Shown: positions 1 through 6,310 of the stretch, in pieces
Position numbering within the stretch: position 1 is the first letter of the stretch
Layout: the number at the start of each line of letters is the position of its first letter
NCBI GenBank assembly: GCA_035654355.1
Contig: DASRXC010000108.1
Location: 1-13,773, forward strand
Direction: 5' to 3'
Source of the DNA: JAFAHD01 sp035654355
Lineage (GTDB): Bacteria > Vulcanimicrobiota > Vulcanimicrobiia > Eremiobacterales > Eremiobacteraceae
DNA: 13,773 nt
Notes under the pieces: generated by a model
What the model saw: only the letters and a program-made list of their open reading frames with translations
Told to the model about the DNA's origin: nothing
Database searches by the model: none
Program-made: the position numbers and the translations under genes

Positions 1-1662
1 GAGCACGACCGAGCCGAGCACGATGCCGAACGAGCCGAAGAACGTCACGTATGGATGAGCCATCGCGGCGGGCAGCCAGCGGTCATGATATGCGACGCGC
101 AGGCTCTCGAACCAGTCGGCGAACATCTTGAAAATGCCGACCGGAGGCTTGGGCTTTCGCACGAGCGCCCAATGGGCGGCCAGCAGCGGCGTCAACGTGA
201 ACGAGACAAGAAGTGAGAACAGCGTCGCGCACACGACGACGAGGCCGAATTCGCGCATGTACTGCCCAATGATCCCCGACATGAACGCGATCGGAGCGAA
301 GACGACGACGTCCACCAGCGTGATCGCGATTGCGGCGTTGCCGATCTCCGAGCGGCCGGTGATGGCCGCTTCGTCGGGTGGCTGGCCCATCTCGCGGTGG
401 CGCGTGATGTTCTCGATGACGACGATCGAGTCGTCGACGAGGATACCAATGGTCAGCGAGAGACCCATGAGCGACAGCACGTCGACGGTAAAGCCGAGCA
501 GCCACATGACGAAGAATGTCGCCAACAACGACGTCGGGATCGCGATCATGACGACGAGTGCGCTGCGCCACACGTGCAGGAACAGCAGCAGCACCAACGC
601 GGTCAGCAAGATGCCCTCGAAGAGGTTCTCGAGCACCCCATTGATCGAATCGCGCGTGAAGTACAGGTCGGCGTCGATCTCCGAGAATTTGATCTGCGGA
701 TAGCGCTTCTGCAGGTCAGCGAAGGCTGCCCGGACCGCTTGCGTCGTTTTAATCGTGTCCGACGTCGCGTCGCGCGAGATGCTGACGACGTTCGCAGTCG
801 TGTGATTGACTGTCGAGATCACGCGATGATCGGCATAACCGTCAACGACCGTCGCGACATCGCCGATGCGCAACGGAATACCAGAGGACCCCTGCGGCGT
901 GCCGATTTGGAACGCGAACGGACTCATGAGCGGCAGATGGGCTATCTGCTGAGCGCTGGTGATGTCCGCCCGGACGCCGACGGTCGACTCGGCGAACGGT
1001 TGGTCCAATCGTCCGCCCGGCATACTCACGTTGCCCGCGGCGAGCGAGTTGTTCACGTCGGACAGCGTCAACCCGACGCTGCGCAGCCGCCCGAGATCAG
1101 GCTGAACGGTAACCTGACGCGTATACTGGCCGCCGACGACCACCGCGCCCACACCCTTGACGCCGCGCAAGACCGGCACGATCTCGGTGGTGATGATATT
1201 CGACAGTTCGACCGGCGAGAGCACGGTTGACGTGATCGCTTCGGTGAGCACGGGCTGCGCGGTCACGTCGAACTTATCGACGATCGGCGGATCCAAATCG
1301 TTTGGCAGGTAGATGCGCGCCGCATCTACGGCGTGCTGCACGTCAGTCGATGCGAAATTGACGTCTGTGCCGAGCTTGAACTGCACGGTGATGGTCGCCG
1401 TGCCTTCTTGCACGGTCGCCATGACTTTATCGAGGTGCGCAAGCCCTTGGATCTGATCTTCGATCGGCTTGACGACCAGCCGCTCCATCTCTTCGGGACT
1501 TGCGCCCGGATAGACAGCCGTTACCGTGACGATCGGGAAGTTGACATTGGGGATGATGTTCTCGCCCATCGAGAAATAACCGATCAGCCCGAAGACGGCG
1601 ATCCCCAGGAAGAACAGCGTAGCAATGATGGGTTGCCGGAGGGTAAAACGTGTCAGCCACAT
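1..1662 (-). CDS. RND efflux permease (HAE/AcrB type), C-terminus beyond left edge
   Basis: Inner-membrane proton-driven pump subunit of the resistance-nodulation-division family. My translation of the minus strand is open from an ATG at 1662 to the window edge, giving 554 residues, about half of a usual ~1050-aa protein. The start MWLTRFTLRQP is typical: a short cytoplasmic end and TM1 (about 11-30), followed by the periplasmic pore/porter domain (about 31-340, with YPGASPEEME at 51-60). TM2-TM6 follow. TM4 carries the proton-relay pair D410-D411 in the motif GILVDDSIVVIEN, which marks HAE-type pumps. The next in-frame upstream stop is at 1735-1737 and no other ATG lies between, so the start is well defined. 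There is no Shine-Dalgarno; TACAAT ends 5 nt before the ATG. The hydrolase gene on the same strand ends 80 bp upstream. Any adaptor or outer-membrane partner would have to lie left of the window. Substrate unknown. Confidence 0.93.
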   Translation of the reverse strand, partial: MWLTRFTLRQPIIATLFFLGIAVFGLIGYFSMGENIIPNVNFPIVTVTAVYPGASPEEMERLVVKPIEDQIQGLAHLDKVMATVQEGTATITVQFKLGTDVNFASTDVQHAVDAARIYLPNDLDPPIVDKFDVTAQPVLTEAITSTVLSPVELSNIITTEIVPVLRGVKGVGAVVVGGQYTRQVTVQPDLGRLRSVGLTLSDVNNSLAAGNVSMPGGRLDQPFAESTVGVRADITSAQQIAHLPLMSPFAFQIGTPQGSSGIPLRIGDVATVVDGYADHRVISTVNHTTANVVSISRDATSDTIKTTQAVRAAFADLQKRYPQIKFSEIDADLYFTRDSINGVLENLFEGILLTALVLLLFLHVWRSALVVMIAIPTSLLATFFVMWLLGFTVDVLSLMGLSLTIGILVDDSIVVIENITRHREMGQPPDEAAITGRSEIGNAAIAITLVDVVVFAPIAFMSGIIGQYMREFGLVVVCATLFSLLVSFTLTPLLAAHWALVRKPKPPVGIFKMFADWFESLRVAYHDRWLPAAMAHPYVTFFGSFGIVLGSVVL

Positions 1663-1742
1663 GCCGTATTGTACCGGATCAAGCCTTCGCAGGTTACGGT
1701 GGAAAGCCTTGGGAGCGGGCGCTTGGCGCCTGTGTCAAGTTC
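1663..1742. other. Intergenic spacer with a small hairpin
   Basis: This 80-bp gap separates the membrane hydrolase stop from the RND start on the minus strand. It contains a perfect 5-bp inverted repeat with a 3-nt loop (GGCGC-TTG-GCGCC, 1718-1730) but no T-run on either strand, so it is not a convincing intrinsic terminator. TTGACA occurs on the minus strand (1738-1733) but lies 59 bp from the TACAAT near the start codon, too far to form a promoter with it. Confidence 0.4.
1668..1673 (-). promoter_or_regulatory. Candidate -10 element (TACAAT) for leaderless start of RND gene
   Basis: On the minus strand TACAAT matches the bacterial -10 consensus at five of six positions and is followed by ACGGC and then the ATG of the RND permease. 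That 5-nt spacing would place the transcript start at or next to the start codon, which fits the absence of any Shine-Dalgarno. No -35 match sits 16-18 bp upstream. Chance occurrence is possible. Confidence 0.3.
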
Positions 1743-3212
1743 CTAGGAGGAAGCGAGAATGGTCGCTAGACCGCGCCGCTCGCCGCCTGAGTGCCACAGG
1801 CTGCGATCGCTCAAGTAGTAGTTGTGAGACCAGAGCTTGCCAGGCGGCGACGGCAAGCGCGCATTCAGACAGGTGTAGTGCGTGCCTTCGACAGGCAGCG
1901 TGTTTATGTCGCGCGCGCGACCGTATGATGCGATCGCGTTTGCGACGACATCCGAGAAGTACCAGTAATTGGTCCAGAACATCGGTGGGCGCGTCGCTGC
2001 GCTCGCCGGCCGGAGCGCCGCGAAATCAGCGCTGAAGAGGCGCGTGTACAAATCGATCTTGAATTCGTCGACCTGCTGCGGCGCGTTTGGTCGCGCGCAC
2101 CCAAGCAGGTAGTGCGTCTTCTCCAGCGCGCTGCCGTAACTGACGAAGCAGCGCAGCCGGTTCCACGACGATTCATCGAGCCCACCCTCCATGAGCAAGC
2201 GGTGCAGCTCGATGATGACATCCATCAAGATGCTCGATCCGAGACTGTGGCCGACCAAGTAGACGCGGTCGTACAGCGGCTTGGCAAGCAGGCCGTCCTT
2301 CGTACGCAGCACGGACAACGCAGTGTCGCCGACGATCTGCAGTATCTTCTCGCGCAGCGCGAAAAAGCTCTCATTTTCGTTATGGGTCGAGTAGATCTGG
2401 ATGTCGCCGATTCGGTTATCGAGGAAGTCGATCATCAAACTGAGCAGCAGACGCGCCGACGTCGCGGTCACGAGAAGCCAGCCCAGCCGGCCGAACATAT
2501 CGAAATATTCTCCGCCCGCCCGCCATGCGGTCAGCGCGATGACTGCGAGACCGAGCGCGACCAAGAACCAGGGGCGGCGCGTGCTGCGCCCAGCTGATGA
2601 AACGAACAGCAGAGGCACCAAACGCGAAAGGCCTTGAGCGACAAGGTAGCCCCCGGCGAGGCCTACCGCTAAAGCGACCAACGGCCGCACTGTGCCCGTC
2701 TCGAAGCCAAGATATGCACGATACGCGCTGACCACAGAGACGATCGCGAGCGCCGGCACAAAAAATGCGGTGAGCACTGCAAACGCGATGTCGTAGGCCG
2801 TCTTCAGGGCCGGTGCGGCGATGCGCGTATCCGCGACGGGCGAGAAAATCGCGCGCAGCATCCACATCAGCACTGAGAACGCGTTCGTATGCCCTTTGTC
2901 GGCCGGGCTCCAATACGCTTCGAAGACGTCCACCGATGGCTCTTGCAGCACGTCGACGCCATGGTTATCGCAGTGCACGCGCACCGCGCTCGGTCGCACG
3001 CCCTCGAGTTCCTGGTTGCGCGGCACCGGTGGCCAGATGGCGTCGGCGTGCCACTGTCCCTGGCGCGGAGGCGGTTCACCGCCGAACCGCTGGCGCCGCT
3101 CGTCATCGGTCTCCGTGTTCAGCGCGTCGCGCAATTCTGCCGCGAACTGATCTTGGATCTGGTAACGATCAAGCGGACCGATGCCATGGACGATGATAAC
3201 GGCGCTCTTCAT
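1743..3212 (-). CDS. Membrane-anchored alpha/beta hydrolase with transmembrane insertion
   Basis: Probable serine hydrolase (lipase or esterase-like) of unknown substrate, 489 aa from the ATG at 3212. The first strand and oxyanion region are at the N-terminus (VIIVHGIG, 5-12). A hydrophobic block follows at about 112-262, with three to five likely membrane segments (137-168, 175-205, 214-232 and 240-262 are clearest). The nucleophile elbow GHSLGS then places Ser323. Late motifs supply plausible triad partners: D421 in YWYFSD and H463 in WSHNYYLSD. The fold is thus split by a membrane bundle, suggesting a membrane-bound enzyme acting at the bilayer. The start is uncertain: no Shine-Dalgarno precedes 3212. 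ATG 3242 adds 10 residues, and a TTG at 3293 adds 27 residues of unlikely sequence. The homology begins right at MKSAVIIVHG, which favours 3212. The gene is divergent from the secreted-protein gene at 3340 and lies 80 bp upstream of the RND gene. Confidence 0.75.
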   Translation of the reverse strand: MKSAVIIVHGIGPLDRYQIQDQFAAELRDALNTETDDERRQRFGGEPPPRQGQWHADAIWPPVPRNQELEGVRPSAVRVHCDNHGVDVLQEPSVDVFEAYWSPADKGHTNAFSVLMWMLRAIFSPVADTRIAAPALKTAYDIAFAVLTAFFVPALAIVSVVSAYRAYLGFETGTVRPLVALAVGLAGGYLVAQGLSRLVPLLFVSSAGRSTRRPWFLVALGLAVIALTAWRAGGEYFDMFGRLGWLLVTATSARLLLSLMIDFLDNRIGDIQIYSTHNENESFFALREKILQIVGDTALSVLRTKDGLLAKPLYDRVYLVGHSLGSSILMDVIIELHRLLMEGGLDESSWNRLRCFVSYGSALEKTHYLLGCARPNAPQQVDEFKIDLYTRLFSADFAALRPASAATRPPMFWTNYWYFSDVVANAIASYGRARDINTLPVEGTHYTCLNARLPSPPGKLWSHNYYLSDRSLWHSGGERRGLATILASS

Positions 3213-3244
3213 CCGGTGCGGGTGTTCGCCTACGCTGTGCATTT

Positions 3245-3256
3245 CTCCGCGCGGAG
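3245..3256. promoter_or_regulatory. 12-bp perfect palindrome in divergent promoter region
   Basis: CTCCGCGCGGAG is a perfect palindrome in the 127-bp region between the divergent hydrolase and secreted-protein genes. It could be an operator half-site pair for a dimeric regulator of either gene. In GC-rich DNA such palindromes arise by chance, and I find no convincing -35/-10 pair next to it. It also sits just upstream of the alternative ATG (3242) of the hydrolase, giving GGAG only 2 nt from that ATG. Confidence 0.25.
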
Positions 3257-3325
3257 GAGTGCGTTCACGTCGCGAAACATCGCACGTACCCAAACGAGGT
3301 TTATGTCATTGCCAGTACGCCGCCC

Positions 3326-3330
3326 GGAGG
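3326..3330 (+). promoter_or_regulatory. Shine-Dalgarno GGAGG deciding the start at 3340
   Basis: A perfect GGAGG lies 9 nt before the ATG at 3340. It identifies that codon as the start even though the reading frame stays open upstream to an ATG at 3181. The residues after 3340 form a signal peptide, which agrees. Confidence 0.75.
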
Positions 3331-3339
3331 TTGAATCGT

Positions 3340-3906
3340 ATGCGCTCTGGTCTTTTCCGTGTTTTCCTCACCGCCAACATGCTCGTGTTGGTCTGCGCCG
3401 CGGTCGCGCTCGGCGCTACGACGCCTGGACCCGAGTCAACGCCCATTCCGCAAGCGCCGAAACCTGATTTCTCGTCGATGAAGTTCATGCTGGGAACCTG
3501 GCATTGCATCAACCGAAGCTCGCGACGCCCGACTTCATTCACGACGACGACGGTGACCACGCTCGACCCAACAGGGTACTGGATGATCGTGAAAAGCGCG
3601 ACGCCTCAGCTGTCGTGGTCGTCTCCGATCAACAGCACCGACAGCATCACGTACGACCCGGTCTTCCGCCGCTGGGCTGACGTCTACACGGACGACCAGG
3701 GTGGCTATGGTGTCACGTACTCGCCGGGCTGGAAGGACGACACGATCACGTGGACTGACGCTCTCTTCACGCCGGGTCCCGCCATCGTTTCGACGAGTCC
3801 GACCGTCACGACGAAGGTCAGCGATTCGAAGACCAGCTCGCACAGCACGTTCCAGGAGAAATCGGGTCGGAGCGTCACGTACGACGTGGTTTGCACCAAG
3901 GGGTGA
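3340..3906 (+). CDS. Secreted lipocalin-like (DUF1579-like) protein
   Basis: Small exported protein of 188 aa with no known enzymatic role. It starts with MRSGLFR and a hydrophobic core (about 6-24, FRVFLTANMLVLVCAAVAL) ending at an ALGA-type signal peptidase I site. A Thr/Pro-rich linker (about 27-42) follows. The mature domain opens with FSSMKFMLGTWHC, the 'hLxGxW' opening of DUF1579 and related lipocalin-like calycins, then alternating Thr/Ser-rich beta-strand sequence with Trp and Tyr to the end. Its only mature cysteines are in that first strand (GTWHC) and three residues before the end (VVCTKG), so a disulfide could close the barrel. A strong Shine-Dalgarno sets the start. The stop is separated from the convergent NicO gene stop by one base. 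The family call rests on the opening motif and strand pattern; a ligand cannot be inferred. Confidence 0.7.
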   Translation: MRSGLFRVFLTANMLVLVCAAVALGATTPGPESTPIPQAPKPDFSSMKFMLGTWHCINRSSRRPTSFTTTTVTTLDPTGYWMIVKSATPQLSWSSPINSTDSITYDPVFRRWADVYTDDQGGYGVTYSPGWKDDTITWTDALFTPGPAIVSTSPTVTTKVSDSKTSSHSTFQEKSGRSVTYDVVCTKG

Positions 3907-3907
3907 G

Positions 3908-4540
3908 CTACGAGCGCGCTCCGACGTACAGGAAGATGGCGCCGACGGTCGCGACGAATGCGCCGCTGATCACCTCGCCGTAACGCTCGAGCGCGCTGAT
4001 CCGTAGGCGCTCAAGTCCGGCGGCGGACACCAGCGTCGTCACGACATATGTGCCGATCGTGGTCGCTGCGAACACGAGGGCAAGCAACAGCACGGCGTAG
4101 ACCCCGAAGGGTGCGGCCGCGAAAAACGTCGGCAACGCTTCGACGCTTGGCGACGATCCCACGATCAACATGATCGAGGTGCGGGTCGCCAGCGTGTGCG
4201 CTTTCTCCGCTGCCTCTGTTTCTAGCTGCTGATCGGTTTCGCGGGCCTGGCGAAGCGAGCTGATCGCGATCCACGCACCGAACGCGATGAGCGCTAGTCC
4301 GGAGATGATGTTGATGTCGTGCCCGTAGCGCACGGCGGCCGCGATGCCGGCGACCCACGCGATCGCGCCGATCAGCAGCGTCGAGATGGTGTGGCCTAAG
4401 CCGGCACCGGCTGCGGCCCATGCCGTATGCCGGCGCGTCCAACCTTGCTGGCGCGCCACCACCGCGATCGGCGCCCAATGGTCTGGCACCAGCGTGTGCA
4501 AGATCCCGATCACGGCGACGGCCGTGAGCAATAATCCCAC
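3908..4540 (-). CDS. NicO-type nickel/cobalt transporter-like membrane protein
   Basis: Polytopic inner-membrane protein of 210 aa, likely a divalent metal (Ni2+/Co2+) permease or exporter of the NicO/RcnA/UreH-like group. TM1 carries HTLVPDH (15-21), which fits the HX4DH signature of nickel-cobalt transporters. A second histidine motif GLGHT (47-51) opens TM2. VGSSPSVEALP (127-137) matches the conserved Gly/Pro/Ser loop of the third region. About six hydrophobic segments are visible (2-14, 42-68, 77-95, 119-140, 145-170, 188-206). A charged cytoplasmic loop at 97-118 is Glu/Gln-rich, without the His-rich stretch typical of RcnA. The GTG start shares its G with the TAG of the acetyltransferase gene (TAGTG), indicating translational coupling. 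No nickel enzyme or metal regulator is visible nearby, so the transported ion is inferred from motifs alone. Confidence 0.65.
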   Translation of the reverse strand: MGLLLTAVAVIGILHTLVPDHWAPIAVVARQQGWTRRHTAWAAAGAGLGHTISTLLIGAIAWVAGIAAAVRYGHDINIISGLALIAFGAWIAISSLRQARETDQQLETEAAEKAHTLATRTSIMLIVGSSPSVEALPTFFAAAPFGVYAVLLLALVFAATTIGTYVVTTLVSAAGLERLRISALERYGEVISGAFVATVGAIFLYVGARS

Positions 4541-5379
4541 TACGCGTTGTTGCCGATCGGTCTCGCCGCTCGGCAGAGTTCGTACTTGAGCATCGTGCGG
4601 CCGCGGTGCAGCGTTGAGCCGAGGGCATTCATGCCGAGCTTCTCTTGCACTCTGATGCTCGCGATGTTCGCGGGCTCGACCAATGAGACAAGGCGGTCGA
4701 GCTCAAGGCCGTCAAACGCGTATTGAATCACCGCGCTCGCCGCCTCGCTTGCAAAGCCGTGCCCCCAGTACGCGCTGCGCAGCATGTACCCGAGCTCGAC
4801 CTCGCCTGTCTCCCGAAGCCTGGTGAGGCCGCTCTCACCCATGATCGCGCCGTCGGCGCGCGAGAGGATGGCCCAGTCGCCGAAGCCGGCCGCATAATGA
4901 GCGATCGTCGCATCGAGCGCTTCATCGCTCTGCCGGGCGCTTAGTGGCACGCCGTCGTGCAAGAAGCGCATCGTCTCCGGATCAGAGACCATCCGAGCGA
5001 AATCATCCCGGTCGGCGTACGTCCAGCGCCGCAGCAATAAACGCTCGCTGCTGATGATGGGCTCGGGGAACGCGACGGTGTACAACCACCACGATTTGGC
5101 CGTGGCGCGATCGCGTGGATTGCGTTCGAAGTACACGCTCATGCGCAGACCGTCGGCGGTCTCGAATTCGTGGACGTGTCGACGGATATATGTATCGCCT
5201 CGGTCTTGGCCCATGTCGCGCCGGCTAGACAATCGGCGCGCCACTTCAAAACGCTGGCCGCGCCAACGAAACGCACCCGGCAATCCAGGCTCGCCGCGGG
5301 ACATCGCGGCGATGTCTGCGCTCCCAGACTGAGGCGATATCCGTTCGCCGACGAAAACCGGCCGTTGTGCGTCGCTCAT
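4540..5379 (-). CDS. DUF6504-like domain fused to GNAT (RimJ/RimL-type) N-acetyltransferase
   Basis: Two-domain protein of 279 aa. The C-terminal part (about 107-270) is a GNAT acetyltransferase of the RimJ/RimL kind. It has the opening SERLLLRRWTYADRDDF, the acetyl-CoA pyrophosphate loop RSAYWGHGFASEA (201-213), and the end motif VEPANIASIRVQEKLGM (234-250). It should transfer acetyl from acetyl-CoA to an amine; the acceptor is unknown. The N-terminal ~100 residues (FRWRGQRFEV at 37-46, RRHVHEF at 66-72, WWLYTV at 97-102) resemble the small DUF6504 beta domain I recall as stand-alone actinobacterial proteins; that match is from memory and moderate. The ATG at 5379 has no clear Shine-Dalgarno. 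It is the first gene of a two-gene operon with the NicO-like transporter, overlapping it by 1 nt, and is divergent from the hydrolase at 5483. A joint role of the two is not apparent. Confidence 0.75.
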   Translation of the reverse strand: MSDAQRPVFVGERISPQSGSADIAAMSRGEPGLPGAFRWRGQRFEVARRLSSRRDMGQDRGDTYIRRHVHEFETADGLRMSVYFERNPRDRATAKSWWLYTVAFPEPIISSERLLLRRWTYADRDDFARMVSDPETMRFLHDGVPLSARQSDEALDATIAHYAAGFGDWAILSRADGAIMGESGLTRLRETGEVELGYMLRSAYWGHGFASEAASAVIQYAFDGLELDRLVSLVEPANIASIRVQEKLGMNALGSTLHRGRTMLKYELCRAARPIGNNA

Positions 5380-5404
5380 ACGTACGGCGCTAGGGTTCGG
5401 CCGC

Positions 5405-5441
5405 GCTTCGCGCTAATCATGGCCGACCTCTGACGCGAAGC
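5405..5441. promoter_or_regulatory. 8-bp inverted repeat in divergent region, candidate operator
   Basis: GCTTCGCG (5405-5412) and CGCGAAGC (5434-5441) form a perfect 8-bp inverted repeat with a 21-bp spacer. They lie in the 103-bp region between the acetyltransferase (minus) and alpha/beta hydrolase (plus) genes. The spacing suits a dimeric regulator binding both arms, or a loop. A smaller hairpin (GCGC-TTC-GCGC, 5403-5413) overlaps the left arm. No regulator gene is adjacent, so function is speculative. Confidence 0.25.
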
Positions 5442-5475
5442 CAAGACCGCGTTCCCACCCGCACAAATACACGCA

Positions 5476-5482
5476 TATATAA
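5476..5482 (+). promoter_or_regulatory. AT-rich TATATAA directly before the hydrolase ATG
   Basis: TATATAA abuts the ATG at 5483, and no Shine-Dalgarno is present. It stands out in GC-rich surroundings and may be a -10-like or unstructured initiation element. As a -10 box it would put the transcript start inside the coding region, so its role is ambiguous. Confidence 0.2.
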
Positions 5483-6310
5483 ATGAAGAAAGAAAAACGC
5501 CTTCGCGACGTGTGGCTGATCCACGGACTCGGCGACTCGCCAACCGTGTGGCAACGCGTGCGGCGCGGTCAGGGATTTAATGAATATCGGTTTGTGAAGC
5601 CCGCGCTCCCCGGGCACGGGGGAGCTGACCCGCTGCCGGAAGCCGAGCGCGGCGTGGACGGCACTGCCCGTTGGCTGCAGGACGCGATTGAAAAGCGTGG
5701 TTACCCGGCGATCCTGGTCGGCCATTCCATGGGCGGAATCATCGCGACGCTGGTGGGTTCACGCTGCGAAGCGGTCATGGGAGTCGTCAACATTGAGGGA
5801 CCGCTGCAGTTAGCGGACTGCGATACCGCAAAGAACGCCTCGCAAGCGAAAGACTTCGCACACTGGTTCGCGTCGTTTCGCGACAGCGTGAAATTCCATT
5901 CGAGCGGAGCCCCCACTCATTATGCGCGCAGCGTTGCACGGGCCGATGCGCTGACGTTCCAAGCGTGCGCGCGCAGCATGGTGGAGCTGGTAAAAACCGG
6001 CGCAGTCGAGCGCACGTACGCGTCGTTAAAGGCGCCGTCGGTATACTTCTATGGTGACTCGGGCGACGGGATCTCAAAGACGTCGCGCCGATTCCTGGAA
6101 CAGCGCCGCCTGCCCACCAGACGATTTCGCGGGGCCGGCCATTGGCCGATGATCGAGCAGCCTGACGAATTCGCGGCCGCGTTGCGCGAAACGCTCGCGT
6201 CGATGACCGTGCGCGAAGATAGTTCGGATCAAGGCGTCAGCACCGCGGCGCCCTCGAGCCGGCCGGCGCGCAGGTCGTCGAGCGCTTCGCTGGCGCGCTC
6301 CAAAGCATAG
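5483..6310 (+). CDS. Soluble alpha/beta hydrolase
   Basis: Cytoplasmic serine hydrolase of the alpha/beta fold, 275 aa, with no signal peptide. The oxyanion motif HGLGD is at 14-18. The conserved LPGHGGAD loop at 42-49 follows. The nucleophile elbow VGHSMGG gives Ser82. The acid is probably D192 or D195 in YGDSGDG, and the base is H220 in GAGHWPM. A cap region rich in Ala and Arg lies at about 110-180. The fold is complete by about residue 240. The last ~27 residues (249-275; Ser/Arg/Ala-rich) are encoded antisense to the end of the convergent alcohol dehydrogenase gene, an 82-bp overlap, so this tail is probably a read-through extension. Reaction is unknown: esterase, lactonase or similar. 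The ATG is preceded by TATATAA and no Shine-Dalgarno. Confidence 0.8.
   Translation: MKKEKRLRDVWLIHGLGDSPTVWQRVRRGQGFNEYRFVKPALPGHGGADPLPEAERGVDGTARWLQDAIEKRGYPAILVGHSMGGIIATLVGSRCEAVMGVVNIEGPLQLADCDTAKNASQAKDFAHWFASFRDSVKFHSSGAPTHYARSVARADALTFQACARSMVELVKTGAVERTYASLKAPSVYFYGDSGDGISKTSRRFLEQRRLPTRRFRGAGHWPMIEQPDEFAAALRETLASMTVREDSSDQGVSTAAPSSRPARRSSSASLARSKA

Noticed and set aside
397..1230. Long plus-strand open frame (277 aa), with 128-703, opposite the left RND gene
   Set aside because: The minus strand here encodes an unmistakable RND permease. The plus-strand frames are Arg/Asp/His-rich antisense shadows without a domain.
1718..1730. GGCGC-TTG-GCGCC hairpin as terminator of the membrane hydrolase gene
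   Set aside because: The stem is only 5 bp and no T-run follows on either strand.
1733..1738. TTGACA on the minus strand as a -35 box for the left RND gene
   Set aside because: The nearest -10-like hexamer (TACAAT) is 59 bp away; no hexamer resembling -10 lies at 16-18 bp.
3213..3293. Extended N-terminus of the membrane hydrolase from a TTG at 3293
   Set aside because: The added 27 residues are polar and unlike the family, TTG is a rare start, and homology begins at the ATG at 3212.
3181..3339. Extended N-terminus of the secreted protein from ATG 3181
   Set aside because: It would bury the signal peptide, and GGAGG 9 nt before 3340 marks the real start.
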